64,000 bases of DNA from Pseudobacteroides sp. Lineage in GTDB: Bacteria; Bacillota; Clostridia; Acetivibrionales; DSM-2933. The notes beneath the pieces are model-generated. The model did no database searches. It was not told the DNA's origin and was given only the letters and a program-made list of their open reading frames with translations. Location of the stretch: positions 49,606 to 113,605 of the forward strand of contig NZ_DATCTU010000074.1 in assembly GCF_036567765.1 (NCBI RefSeq), read 5' to 3'. A program made the translations under genes and the position numbers. Shown piece by piece: positions 49,475 to 59,459 of this stretch (position 1 is the first letter of the stretch; each line of letters begins with the position of its first letter).

Positions 49475-51727
49475 TTGAAGCTAAAAAGAAGAATATTAAT
49501 ACTGACAATTATTTTTACATTATTATTAAGTAGCACAGCACATGGGGCCATTACATTTAAGAACATTGGAAATCCATATGGGACTGTTAATGCTCTGGCA
49601 TATGTTAACAATCATTTGATTTGCTTCTGCGAAAATGGAATGATCCTGACCTCAGGTGATGAAGGAATGTCATTAAAGACTCATCAATTTGGGCAATATG
49701 ATGATTATCGAAATTTTGCAATTTATAAGAATACTGTCATAGGATATAATCAGAGATATGGCAAAAACATTGCAGTATCTTCTGATAGTCTGAATTGGTC
49801 TGCATTCAACATGTCGGAAAATATAGCTCTTATTACATCAGGTGCAGATGGATTCATTCTGATTACAAAGTCTGGAAAACTCTACACCTCAAAAACTGGT
49901 ATGGAAAATACCTGGAAGTTACAATATACAGTTATCTTACCTGATGATACACGAAATATCTATTATTTGGATAAAACAGATGCTTATGTAGTGGTAGCCT
50001 ATCATAATCTATATACAACGAAGGATTTTAAAAATTACGTTCCCATAACCCTTTCTGATAAAGATGTAACACTTACGAGTGCTACCATCACTGATCAGTT
50101 CATTTACATAATAAACGAGAATACTTCATCAGTTCAAGTTTTTGATTATAACTTAAATCTTAAGGATACCTATCCACAATTATTTGTGAACGATATGAAG
50201 ATTTACCCTGTAAGCCTTTATAATAATGCTGGAAAGGTAGGGTATATAACCTCAAACAAAGGAGTTTATAGAGGCGATAAGGTAGAAAACTCATACTTAG
50301 TTGATCAAAACGGAGCAATCGTTGTTGATACAGGAACGATCCTTGGTGCTTATCTTGGCAATAGCGTTGTAATCAATAATAAAGTTTTTATAGGAGACCC
50401 TGAAAGTGGCTTGGTGCGTGTTGATTTGGCAACGAAGAAAACGGACTTGTTATTTAGTTCTACAAAATATCCAACGACTTTACAGTACATTAACGATAAA
50501 ATTATATTAAATAATGGAGAGCAATTATATACATTGAATTCAAATCTTCAAAAAGAGGTTATTATTGATTTTAATTCATCTATATTAGGGTCTCACTATA
50601 TCGGCCTATATAAAAATGGTGAAACTTATACAATAGAATATGAAGATGGACGAAGATTTACATCAAGTGATCTCAAATCATGGACAGCCATTCAACATGC
50701 ACATGCTTTTGGATTTAAAAAGGTCATTAATTTCAATAACCATCTCATGTATACTCGTGCGGGTAACATTTTTGTTGACTATAATGGCAGTGGCGATGAT
50801 TTTCGTATGGCATTAAACACAAAGGATATATACTTTGAAAAACTATTATTAGATAGTAAGTCCGCATTAGTTTTTTTGGAAACTAATTTTGCTGAGGGTG
50901 ACATAACATATACTGATAGCATTATATTCAATAACAATGCTTATTTCGCAGCAAGAAATGGTAAAGTAACAGTTGTTGATAAAAATCTGAATTGTAAGAG
51001 ATATGATTTTGAAAGTACAAATTTATATGATGTACAAATGAAGGTTATTAATAATAAACTTTTCATAGTTGCGGATGGAGTGATTTATACCTCTTCGGAT
51101 GGAGAAAAGTGGACAAAACTAAAATCCAATGGATTAGGTCGGGCAAAAGATATTACATATGGAAAAGGAACCTACGTCATTGTTGGTCATTCAGGATCTA
51201 TTATGGAATCAACAGATCTAGTTAACTGGAAAAAAATCGATTCAGGTTATAAGTGCCAATTTGAGCAGGTTATGTTTGATGAGGAGAAATTTATTATTGT
51301 CTCATCAGAAGGTATCATTCTTGTTTCAACAAGTATCACTGCAGAACAAACATCACAACAAAGAACACAACAGTCTGCTATTCATGTTACGGTTAATGGT
51401 TCTCCTGTCCTTTTCCCTGATGTAACACCATTCTTGGATAAAAATAATCGTACACAAGTCCCAGTTCGCTTTGTTGCGGAAGCACTTGGTGGTAGTGTTA
51501 AGTGGATTAGCAACACCCAAACAGTTGTTATTGAGAAAAATGGTGATACTATATTATTCAAGATCAATGAAAATGCCTATAGTATTAATGGAAAAAAAGT
51601 ATCAGTCGATTCATCGTCAACACTAAAAGGTAGCCGTACTTTTGTACCCCTGCGTTTTGTTAGCGAAGCACTTGGTGCCACTGTTAAATGGAACGCAGCC
51701 ACAAATACTGTTGAGATATCAAAATAG
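49475..51727 (+). CDS. Secreted beta-propeller-like protein with stalk domain
   Basis: A 750-aa exported protein. The signal peptide covers 1-24. Repeated blades with TSxDxxxWxxx patterns (AVSSDSLNWSAF, TSSDGEKWTKL, STDLVNWKKI) suggest a BNR/YCF48-like propeller. The last ~115 residues form a copper-amine-oxidase-like stalk domain (NRTQVPVRFVAEALGGSVKW, SRTFVPLRFVSEALGATVKW). Probably a surface-bound binding or sensing protein. It starts at TTG, 9 nt after GGAGG. No enzyme signature is seen. Confidence 0.85.
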   Translation: MKLKRRILILTIIFTLLLSSTAHGAITFKNIGNPYGTVNALAYVNNHLICFCENGMILTSGDEGMSLKTHQFGQYDDYRNFAIYKNTVIGYNQRYGKNIAVSSDSLNWSAFNMSENIALITSGADGFILITKSGKLYTSKTGMENTWKLQYTVILPDDTRNIYYLDKTDAYVVVAYHNLYTTKDFKNYVPITLSDKDVTLTSATITDQFIYIINENTSSVQVFDYNLNLKDTYPQLFVNDMKIYPVSLYNNAGKVGYITSNKGVYRGDKVENSYLVDQNGAIVVDTGTILGAYLGNSVVINNKVFIGDPESGLVRVDLATKKTDLLFSSTKYPTTLQYINDKIILNNGEQLYTLNSNLQKEVIIDFNSSILGSHYIGLYKNGETYTIEYEDGRRFTSSDLKSWTAIQHAHAFGFKKVINFNNHLMYTRAGNIFVDYNGSGDDFRMALNTKDIYFEKLLLDSKSALVFLETNFAEGDITYTDSIIFNNNAYFAARNGKVTVVDKNLNCKRYDFESTNLYDVQMKVINNKLFIVADGVIYTSSDGEKWTKLKSNGLGRAKDITYGKGTYVIVGHSGSIMESTDLVNWKKIDSGYKCQFEQVMFDEEKFIIVSSEGIILVSTSITAEQTSQQRTQQSAIHVTVNGSPVLFPDVTPFLDKNNRTQVPVRFVAEALGGSVKWISNTQTVVIEKNGDTILFKINENAYSINGKKVSVDSSSTLKGSRTFVPLRFVSEALGATVKWNAATNTVEISK

Positions 51728-51747
51728 AAAATATTGTATATTCAAAG

Positions 51748-51775
51748 TATCCCAGGCACACTTCTGCCTGGGATA
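51748..51775. terminator. Shared terminator between convergent genes
   Basis: TATCCCAGGCA and TGCCTGGGATA make a perfect 11-bp stem with a 6-nt loop. It lies between the stops of two convergent genes and can serve both; T runs are short on both sides. Confidence 0.65.
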
Positions 51776-51798
51776 TCTAATCTTCAGAAAACTAAGAA

Positions 51799-53049
51799 TT
51801 ATTGAGGTGTACTTTCAATGCATATCTCTCCAGGAAGAGAGCTCATTCCGCTTATTATAATATAGAAATCCTTTGAAATACTTTCCCCCAAGTCAATTAC
51901 AAGTTCATTATCATTTTGAGTCAGCATCTTTTTAACAGGACTACCAATGCCATTTACTATAGTATAAATTCCAAACCATCGCTCCACAGGTAAATCCTCA
52001 CCATCAAATCTTACAAGAGCAGCTGCCGGATTAGCCTTATTATTTGCTTTAATCTTCAAGACCAGCTTTTGCCCGGCTTGGGACTGGAATTTACCATTCT
52101 CATCAAAATCAAACCTATAAACCACTCCATAATTATAGCAGTTTTTCATAACATCATCCTGGGCGTTTAAGATATTGATATTCACATTATTATTTACTTC
52201 CAATGCATTATACTTGTCTTTATTTGCCAGCATTATGTCGGATATGCCAATCAGTTCATTTTTATTAATATTGGGTGCATCGTAGCCTGTAACGAGAAAC
52301 CTGAATGGTGTTTCCGGGCTTATGGTCGTAGGCGATGTTATCTTATATGCAAGCTGTGCAGAATCTCCTGATCCCCTCAAATCTGCTATACTTCTAAATT
52401 CGTTTTGATACTCCTCATGCCTTTCCCTGAATAATTGTGTAATTTCCCTTTTTGCATTTGAAACATTACTCACCACAAAATCGTCAACACAGTTCATACT
52501 GCCCAAGTCCATAATGTATTCGTCACAATATACCTTCTCCCCACTATACATACCTCCATTTTTACTTAATGATAATTTCAATATCCCGTTAAATAGATCA
52601 TTCTCGCCATCACTGTAGTGCTCCGGTAAATCATACAGACAAACCCATCTTGCTTGTCCTCCCGGCACGCTTACAAAGTTTGAAACTCCTGACAAATCTC
52701 CCTCCATCTGAACTTTACCGCTTGTCCCACTGTCCCAATAGTCCCCCCACACATCAAGAACAGCTGTGCGACTGGTTTTAGCATCTATAAAAGCTCTTGC
52801 CATAAGATTCACATCTACAGCCTCTTCCTCAGTATTATAAATTAAAATACCATATCTAACCCTTTTTGAATTTCTGTATTTATTCCCATGTTCCCAATAA
52901 ATATTTGCATTACCGTTAACCAATGATAAGATAATAACTCTTACTTTTGATCGTAAATTCAAAATAGAAAGAGTTGTTAAGAGATTGGTTTTACATCGAA
53001 CAATCCATGGTGTAAAATATATTTGAATCAGGAAAATCAGAGGTATCAT
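51799..53049 (-). CDS. Unknown protein, probably 5'-truncated
   Basis: A 416-codon frame. From about residue 45 it reads like an outer beta-rich protein (YGILIYNTEEEAVDVNLMAR, VPGGQARWVCLYDLPEHYSDG), which I cannot assign. The first ~45 codons are unlike a mature start, there is no ribosome binding site before the ATG at 53049 and no signal peptide. The frame runs into the leader of the divergent regulator gene. It is probably the remains of a longer secreted protein or starts further inside. Confidence 0.5.
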   Translation of the reverse strand: MIPLIFLIQIYFTPWIVRCKTNLLTTLSILNLRSKVRVIILSLVNGNANIYWEHGNKYRNSKRVRYGILIYNTEEEAVDVNLMARAFIDAKTSRTAVLDVWGDYWDSGTSGKVQMEGDLSGVSNFVSVPGGQARWVCLYDLPEHYSDGENDLFNGILKLSLSKNGGMYSGEKVYCDEYIMDLGSMNCVDDFVVSNVSNAKREITQLFRERHEEYQNEFRSIADLRGSGDSAQLAYKITSPTTISPETPFRFLVTGYDAPNINKNELIGISDIMLANKDKYNALEVNNNVNINILNAQDDVMKNCYNYGVVYRFDFDENGKFQSQAGQKLVLKIKANNKANPAAALVRFDGEDLPVERWFGIYTIVNGIGSPVKKMLTQNDNELVIDLGESISKDFYIIISGMSSLPGEICIESTPQ

Positions 53050-53052
53050 TCT

Positions 53053-53721
53053 ATGCCAGATATGTTAAAAATACTTATAATTGAAGACGAAGAACCGATT
53101 GGGGAGCTTATCCGCCAAAATGTCATTTTAGGCGGCTTTGATGTTATTACGGCAGCTGATGGAAAGGCAGGTCTTGATATTATTCAAAACCACAAAGTTG
53201 ACCTTGTTGTTCTTGACCTTATGCTTCCACAAATAGATGGCTACCAGCTCCTGCCCCATATAATCGACAATGGTATTCCAGTTATTGTACTAACCGCCAG
53301 GGACAGCATCATGGATAAGGTGAAGGGACTCAACCTTGGTGCTGATGATTTTATGACAAAACCTTTTGAGGGTGTTGAGCTGCTGGCAAGGATAAGAAGT
53401 ATTTTAAGGCGTGCCAAAAAATATTCGCTTGAAAGTACCAAGGCGGAGTTTGACGATATTACAATCCTTTTTGAACAGAGGAAGGTTTTAAAGGGCAGTG
53501 AGGAGATAAGCCTTACCCCAAAGGAATTTGACCTCTTAAGAATCGTTTATGAAAATCGGGGTATTGCATTGTCTAGAGAAAAGCTCTTAAATATCGTTTG
53601 GGATTACGATTTTGAAGGAAATACAAGGACCGTAGATATGCATATTCAGAAATTGCGTGAAAAACTGCAAACCCACAGAATTTCGACTGTATACAAGTTT
53701 GGTTACAGGATGGAGCTTTGA
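53053..53721 (+). CDS. OmpR-family response regulator
   Basis: A 222-aa regulator. In the receiver domain the acidic pair is IEDEE, the phospho-Asp is in LVVLDLMLPQIDG, then VLTARDS and TKPF. The C-terminal winged helix has LTPKEFDLLRIVYENRG and RTVDMHIQKLREKL. GAGG lies 10 nt before ATG 53053. The kinase gene starts one base after its stop. The downstream lipoprotein gene has a direct-repeat site that it may bind. Confidence 0.93.
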   Translation: MPDMLKILIIEDEEPIGELIRQNVILGGFDVITAADGKAGLDIIQNHKVDLVVLDLMLPQIDGYQLLPHIIDNGIPVIVLTARDSIMDKVKGLNLGADDFMTKPFEGVELLARIRSILRRAKKYSLESTKAEFDDITILFEQRKVLKGSEEISLTPKEFDLLRIVYENRGIALSREKLLNIVWDYDFEGNTRTVDMHIQKLREKLQTHRISTVYKFGYRMEL

Positions 53722-53722
53722 T

Positions 53723-55183
53723 ATGAATTTTAAAAAGAAAATACTCCTGCTGTGCTTTATCGTCTATCTGCTTGCCATAATACCTGTTTTTATAATCACC
53801 GTTAACCTGAGCTATCAGAAGAATCTCCAGATGGCAGTAGACAGTGCATTGACAGAAGAACAAAACATTTATAAAACCTCGGTAATCTATATGCTGTCCA
53901 AAAGCTCTGCCGCAAGAAGCTCTTTTAGCAAGGTACAAGATAATTCTACTTCGCAAAACATCTTTGATATTAAAGATTATGTTGCTCCTCTCGTAGATAT
54001 GTACCAAAATGACATGACATTTCTGGAATTTTTCTCATCCGATGAAAAACCTGTAACTGCAGAGAAATTTAATAAAGCTGCTTTGCCTTTAAGGGTTGAA
54101 GTAAAAGAGGCACAGATTAACGGCAAGGTGTATATACTGCGAACCATTAATGAAAAACATTATGTATTTATAGCCCGACTTATTGATATTGAAGGCCAAA
54201 AACTGGTTCAATCATTCATTAAGGATATTACCCACGTAGATGACCAAAGGCAGACGCTGATTGGTTTTTTTGCTTTGGCAGCAGCTACTGGAATGCTGAT
54301 TGTTGCAGCGGTAGCATTTCTGCTGACCAAGGTACTTCTACGGAGGGTTGATATACTATCTGAGGCTGCAAACAAAATTTCCTCCGGCTGCTTTGATCAT
54401 AGGGTCAAAATTTCAGGCAGGGATGAAATTTCCTTCCTTGCGGGCAGGTTTAACACCATGGCGGTTGAAGTGGAAAAAAGAATTATTGAGCTTAAGGATG
54501 AAAATAATAAAAAGCAGAGGTTTATAGACAGTCTGACCCATGAAGTTCGTACTCCTCTTACTGCCATAATCGGCTATTCAGAACTTCTGATAACAACAAA
54601 ACAAAGTGAGGAAAGCTACTACAAAAGCCTTGGATTTATTAACTCTGAAGGAAAGAGGCTTCTTAAACTGACAAACAATTTGATGGACTTTATACTGCTT
54701 AAACAAAGCGGTTTAAAACTGACCTCCTGCAATGTAGCAGAATTGATAAAAGAAGTCTTAAGTATAGTTTCAGTAAAAACCAAAGAAAAGGACATTCAAT
54801 TAAAAAATATCACTGATATGAAATATGACAATGAACTGTTAAATTTGGACAGAGATCTCATGAAGCTGGCAATATTAAATATTATTGATAATGCGATAAA
54901 CGCGTGCACTGCAGGCTGCAACGTTGAAATTTGCTTTTATAAAACAGAAAGCCGCTCAGTCATTTTAATAAGAGACAACGGCAAGGGAATAAGTCAGGAT
55001 GATCTTGAGAAAATAACCGAACCCTTTTACAGAGTGGATAAATCCCGCTCAAGAAAGTATGGCGGTATGGGTCTAGGTCTTAGCTTATGTGATGAAATAA
55101 TAAACTCCCATAATGGAGAGCTCATTATTGAAAGCAAGCTGAACCAAGGGACAACAGTGCTTATGGAATTTCATTCCTCTTAG
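53723..55183 (+). CDS. Sensor histidine kinase
   Basis: A 486-aa membrane kinase. TM1 lies at ~8-28, an extracytoplasmic sensor domain of ~160 residues follows, then TM2 (~190-212) and a HAMP domain. HisKA has DSLTHEVRTPLTAIIGYSE with the phospho-His. HATPase_c has the N-box NIIDNAINAC, G1 IRDNGKGIS and G2 KYGGMGLGLSLC. Partner of the regulator encoded directly upstream. Signal unknown. Confidence 0.93.
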   Translation: MNFKKKILLLCFIVYLLAIIPVFIITVNLSYQKNLQMAVDSALTEEQNIYKTSVIYMLSKSSAARSSFSKVQDNSTSQNIFDIKDYVAPLVDMYQNDMTFLEFFSSDEKPVTAEKFNKAALPLRVEVKEAQINGKVYILRTINEKHYVFIARLIDIEGQKLVQSFIKDITHVDDQRQTLIGFFALAAATGMLIVAAVAFLLTKVLLRRVDILSEAANKISSGCFDHRVKISGRDEISFLAGRFNTMAVEVEKRIIELKDENNKKQRFIDSLTHEVRTPLTAIIGYSELLITTKQSEESYYKSLGFINSEGKRLLKLTNNLMDFILLKQSGLKLTSCNVAELIKEVLSIVSVKTKEKDIQLKNITDMKYDNELLNLDRDLMKLAILNIIDNAINACTAGCNVEICFYKTESRSVILIRDNGKGISQDDLEKITEPFYRVDKSRSRKYGGMGLGLSLCDEIINSHNGELIIESKLNQGTTVLMEFHSS

Positions 55184-55208
55184 GACTTGCTTATGCCACA
55201 TAACAAAA

Positions 55209-55229
55209 TTTACAACTTCTTTACAACTT
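55209..55229 (+). promoter_or_regulatory. Direct-repeat regulator site before the lipoprotein
   Basis: TTTACAACTT occurs twice (55209-55218 and 55220-55229), 11 bp apart. This is the one-helical-turn spacing bound by OmpR/PhoP-type regulators. It lies 75 bp before the lipoprotein start and directly after the kinase gene. Confidence 0.6.
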
Positions 55230-55304
55230 ATATATCTCTCCAATATTTCCTTTTATTATTATGTAAGTATCGATTTAATCATTTTGCAGAAAGAAGGTGG
55301 CTTT

Positions 55305-57188
55305 ATGAAGCTTAAGTTAAATAAAGTAGTTCCAATAGGTATTTCAATAGCAATGCTAACTATGACGGCTTGTAGTGAAAGGCCTTTAAAGGACAACAAA
55401 GTCTATTACGCCAAAGAAACACAGGCAAAAAACACTCCCTCCAATATTGCCATTAAGACCCAGGGAACCGACAGGTTTTTTGATTACATGAGACTGATTT
55501 CACCCGGTGATGAAAATAGGATAATCGCTTCTGTTTCCCCTGATAAAAAGAGAATTATATTTATAGACAGACTGGCCTATACCGAGAATTACAGGATAAA
55601 GGGCGAGAACTACAGCAATGCTGAAATTATGGAATATAACACCGAGACAAAGACATCAACACTCATCGGTTCAACCATGATCAAAACAGCCAAATGGAAT
55701 AAAAGCAGCGATAGGATGGCTTTCATTGACAGCAATAATATGCTCAATGTTTATGATACCAATAAGAAGCAAACCTTTTCAGTTCCTAATACAACTGGAA
55801 TAAATTCTTTCGTATGGTCAGAGGATGGAACGAAAATATACTTCGGTACAGACTATGAACCAGATTGTGGTACATTCTATGTTGACTCAAAAACTACAAA
55901 ATCCTCATTGAATTCAGGTGAAAAATACTTTTTAAAAGGGTATCTTGATGAGAATTACAGGTATGCCATTAAAACCAATGTTCCTGAGCAATACAAGGAT
56001 GATAAGGATATGGGCAGAAAGTACTCGACAAAAAGCCTTGCTGTTATAGATAATAACAATATAGTTGCAAGAGAGTTTGATTATATTAATATAAAAGATT
56101 CCTACAAGCGTTCTCTGCTCCTCTCGGAAAATGATGACAGAGCTCTGTATTATTATCAGGACATCGAGCAAAAGGAACCTAAGATTATAACCACTGAATA
56201 CATTTTAGACACAAGATTTGTTGCTGGGGGTAATTTTATATTCATTACACAGGACCCCGCGTCGGACGGCAACTACTTCTACCTCAATTATGCCGACAAT
56301 TCAGGAAACATAATCTCTAAAGAAAAAATGTTAAGCTCAAGAATTTATGTTGCACCTGACGGTAAAAGCGGGATTGGAAATTTAAATTTCTATAAAGTGT
56401 CATTCGGTGGTAGTCTTAAAGTACTTACAAACGATACACCTATCCCTTACTTCAGCCAGGAGGATCAAAAGGTTGTGGAGGCAATACGCGGTGCCGTTAC
56501 AATGTATGCCACAATGACTTATGATAAGGAAATGGATTTTTCCAGATACTTCACCAACAGCCAGAACCCTGAACAAAGTGCCCTTTATGAAGTCACAAAC
56601 AAACATGAGATAATGAAAAAGGCTAATAAAGATTTAGGTGATAATAAAGCAAAAAATGATAAAGCCAACAGCTATATTATTGATATAATCCTTAAGGATT
56701 ATAAGCCAGGAGCTGCATCTAGCCATCCATATATAAACTATTACAAAACAGGCGAGACTGAAAGAGCAAATGCTAATATAGTGTTTACAACAAAGGAATA
56801 CTTGGTATCAGAAGCCTACGCAGGAGTTAACCTCGATTTAATAAAGCAAAACAATAAATGGCTGGTAACGGGGATAAGCACTTTTCCCAGCACTCAAACA
56901 GCCAAAGACGTTAGGAAAAGAGCTGAACAATTGGTTAAAAAGGTTCAGGACAACGGTATGTATGGAGGCATATTAAAAAATAAGGCTGTAATTGTAGGGC
57001 AGGTGCAGTTCTGGAGCCTTAGTGAGCCCCACTTTGCCCCAAGCATTGAGGCTGCAAACCATGCATTGGTTTACCTCAAAGCCAATGATAACGGCACTGA
57101 GAAAGTATACAAGATGACTCTTCAAAAGCAGGGCAAAAGTTGGGATGTAGTAGGCGTCAGGGAAAACAGCAGCTATGGATTGTTTTAA
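55305..57188 (+). CDS. Lipoprotein with beta-propeller-like repeats
   Basis: A 627-aa lipoprotein. The signal ends in lipobox LTMTAC with the acyl Cys near residue 24. Residues ~60-380 carry SPDKKRIIFIDR-type and WSEDGTKIYFGTD-type TolB/WD40-like blades. The C-terminal ~230 residues contain a DUF-like extracellular domain with TMTYDKEMDFSRYFTN and KQNNKWLVTGIS. It may be the sensing partner or target of the upstream two-component system. ATG 55305 follows AAGGTGG. Confidence 0.82.
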   Translation: MKLKLNKVVPIGISIAMLTMTACSERPLKDNKVYYAKETQAKNTPSNIAIKTQGTDRFFDYMRLISPGDENRIIASVSPDKKRIIFIDRLAYTENYRIKGENYSNAEIMEYNTETKTSTLIGSTMIKTAKWNKSSDRMAFIDSNNMLNVYDTNKKQTFSVPNTTGINSFVWSEDGTKIYFGTDYEPDCGTFYVDSKTTKSSLNSGEKYFLKGYLDENYRYAIKTNVPEQYKDDKDMGRKYSTKSLAVIDNNNIVAREFDYINIKDSYKRSLLLSENDDRALYYYQDIEQKEPKIITTEYILDTRFVAGGNFIFITQDPASDGNYFYLNYADNSGNIISKEKMLSSRIYVAPDGKSGIGNLNFYKVSFGGSLKVLTNDTPIPYFSQEDQKVVEAIRGAVTMYATMTYDKEMDFSRYFTNSQNPEQSALYEVTNKHEIMKKANKDLGDNKAKNDKANSYIIDIILKDYKPGAASSHPYINYYKTGETERANANIVFTTKEYLVSEAYAGVNLDLIKQNNKWLVTGISTFPSTQTAKDVRKRAEQLVKKVQDNGMYGGILKNKAVIVGQVQFWSLSEPHFAPSIEAANHALVYLKANDNGTEKVYKMTLQKQGKSWDVVGVRENSSYGLF

Positions 57189-57211
57189 CAACCACTTTAT
57201 ATTTTACAAAG

Positions 57212-57907
57212 TTAAATCCTGAACCTGTAGCCTGCTCCCCAAACGGTTTCAACATATTGAGGATTGGAGGGATCCGCTTCAATCTTCTCCCTTATTCTCG
57301 CTATATGCACTGTAACAGTTGCTGTATCCCCAAGCGAATCAAGCCCCCATATTTTTTCAAAGAGCTCTTCTTTGCTGAAAACCTTGTTTGGGTTCATAGC
57401 CATAAATAAAAGAAGATCAAATTCCTTTTGGGCAAGACTGACCTCTTTCTCGTTGACACAAACAATACGGGAGTCTTTTTGTATCTCAAGGCCTCTTACC
57501 TGTAAAACATTGCTTGGTCCATTATTCCTATACTTGTTTTTTAGCCGCTCATATTTTCCAAGATGTGCATTAACCCTTGCCACCAGCTCTCCTGGGCTAA
57601 AGGGCTTGGTTATATAATCATCGGCCCCCAAGCCTAAACCCCTGATTTTATCTATTTCTTCCTTCTTGGCAGAAACCAACAATATCGGTATATCTTTCGC
57701 GTCCCGTATTTTCCGAAGTATCTCAAATCCATCAATACCAGGCAGCATTATATCTAAAATTATTAAATCGCATTCATTATCCTCCAGATACTTAAGACCA
57801 CTTGTTCCATCAGAGCACACATCAACAGAAAAGCCGCTGATCTCAAGATAGTCCTTTTGGAGCTCTGCTATACTTTGATCATCCTCAACAATTAAAATAT
57901 TTTTCAT
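57212..57907 (-). CDS. OmpR-family response regulator of an ABC operon
   Basis: A 231-aa regulator. The acidic pair is VEDDQ, the phospho-Asp is in LIILDIMLPGIDG, then VSAKKEE and TKPFSPGELVARV. The C-terminal winged helix has LAQKEFDLLLFMAMNPNKV and ATVTVHIARIREKI. It is last in the leftward operon of secreted protein, ABC ATPase, permease, kinase and regulator. A gap of 103 bp with inverted repeats (AGATACC..GGTATCT) separates it from the kinase gene. Confidence 0.93.
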   Translation of the reverse strand: MKNILIVEDDQSIAELQKDYLEISGFSVDVCSDGTSGLKYLEDNECDLIILDIMLPGIDGFEILRKIRDAKDIPILLVSAKKEEIDKIRGLGLGADDYITKPFSPGELVARVNAHLGKYERLKNKYRNNGPSNVLQVRGLEIQKDSRIVCVNEKEVSLAQKEFDLLLFMAMNPNKVFSKEELFEKIWGLDSLGDTATVTVHIARIREKIEADPSNPQYVETVWGAGYRFRI

Positions 57908-58010
57908 ATAGTACTAATCCTTTCAATTCCTTAAGCTGTAAAAGCTTAAGTTAGCTGTACTTTTAGATACCAATTTATATAAAACTATATAGTTCGGTAT
58001 CTATATGATA

Positions 58011-59447
58011 TCATAATTTTTTAAGTGAAAAAAGAATACTGGTGCCCTCATTTTCCTTACTAATACTCCATATTTTGCCTTGATGCCCCTCAATTATCTG
58101 TTTTGCTATGGCTAAACCCAGCCCGCTACCCGCCTTTGTACTTCTGGCGGTATCTGCCCTGTAGAATTTATCGAATATATATGGCATATCATTTTTTGGT
58201 ATACCTACACCATTATCCTTTATCTGCACTATTATGTTATTATCTTTTTCTCTTAATGTTACCTCAATAGTTCCCTTTTCTTTATTCATGTACTTTTTTG
58301 AATTGTCCAGTACATTTAAGACAACTCTTCTTATTTGTGTCCTGTCTATATACAAAAATCTATAGTCAGGAAGCATATTAACAAGCTCTATTTTTATATT
58401 GGCCTTTTCAAGCTCAGGCTCTATTTCTTCTATACAATGCCTGAAAAAGTTGTATACATCGGTTCTCTCAAAATTAAACGGCATCTGGTTCAAATCAAGC
58501 TTGGAATGGAAAAGAAGGTCATCTATCATTGAGTCCACCTGTACTGCCTTGGAGTAAATGGTCTTTAAGTACTTCTCTACCTTTTCAGGACTATTTGCAA
58601 CACCATCTAAAATACCTTCTACATACCCTTTTATTGAAGTTATTGGTGTCTTAAGATCATGGGATATACTTGATATAAGCATTTTTCTGTTATCTTCAAA
58701 TTTTGCCTGGGTATAAACCGATTCTTTAAGTTTTAATCTCATTTGCTCAAAGGACTGGCACAAATCCCTTATTTCGTTGTCACCCTCCACAACAACTTCA
58801 TGGGCCAGATTACCGCAGCTAATCTCACTGGCAGCTGATTCAAGACGCAAAATAGGCTTTAAAATGCTGTTGGAGAATGAGTAAGTCAGAATTAAGTTGG
58901 TAGCAATGTATGCAAGAAAAAATACTACAATAACAAATATTATGAAGTCTTTAGATGCAATGACATCCTTATCAATTTGGGCAAGTAATATAACATAGCC
59001 TGTAGTAGCATCAGGATATGTCTGATTTATTACCTTGACTATGTAAGGGGTCCCATCCAATTCAATAGTGCTTCTAAAATAATTGTGTTTGGAAAAGTCC
59101 AGACACTTTTCGATATCAGTCTGGCTGAAATCCTTGGAAGAATACACTGTTTTGTTATTCTTTATAATTACTGCATAAGTTTTTATACTAGCTAACCTGA
59201 TTGTAAGCTCTTTCTGAAAATCCTTGTCCAATAAAAACTCGGGGTTTTTCTGAAATGTACTGCTGTTGGCCTTAAAAAGCTCATACTCAACGGTGGTTAA
59301 ATCCTGTATGCTTTCAGAGCTTATACTTGTGTTAAATATGGTAAATGACACAAAAACATATATACTGGCGGCTATAATGGTAATCAGCAAAGGAACAATC
59401 ATTATAGCTATATTGGTAAATACAAGGTGTTTGTGAAGTCGACTCAT
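58011..59447 (-). CDS. Sensor histidine kinase of an ABC operon
   Basis: A 478-aa membrane kinase with TM1 at ~12-36, a ~135-residue outer domain, TM2 at ~165-188 and HAMP. HisKA is SSISHDLKTPITSIKGYVEG, the N-box NVLDNSKKYMNK, G1 IKDNGVGIPKND and G2 KAGSGLGLAI. It is paired with the regulator downstream and with the ABC-2 transporter upstream, a layout typical of antimicrobial-peptide or bacitracin resistance modules. Confidence 0.93.
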   Translation of the reverse strand: MSRLHKHLVFTNIAIMIVPLLITIIAASIYVFVSFTIFNTSISSESIQDLTTVEYELFKANSSTFQKNPEFLLDKDFQKELTIRLASIKTYAVIIKNNKTVYSSKDFSQTDIEKCLDFSKHNYFRSTIELDGTPYIVKVINQTYPDATTGYVILLAQIDKDVIASKDFIIFVIVVFFLAYIATNLILTYSFSNSILKPILRLESAASEISCGNLAHEVVVEGDNEIRDLCQSFEQMRLKLKESVYTQAKFEDNRKMLISSISHDLKTPITSIKGYVEGILDGVANSPEKVEKYLKTIYSKAVQVDSMIDDLLFHSKLDLNQMPFNFERTDVYNFFRHCIEEIEPELEKANIKIELVNMLPDYRFLYIDRTQIRRVVLNVLDNSKKYMNKEKGTIEVTLREKDNNIIVQIKDNGVGIPKNDMPYIFDKFYRADTARSTKAGSGLGLAIAKQIIEGHQGKIWSISKENEGTSILFSLKKL

Positions 59448-59459
59448 AGAATCTCCCTT

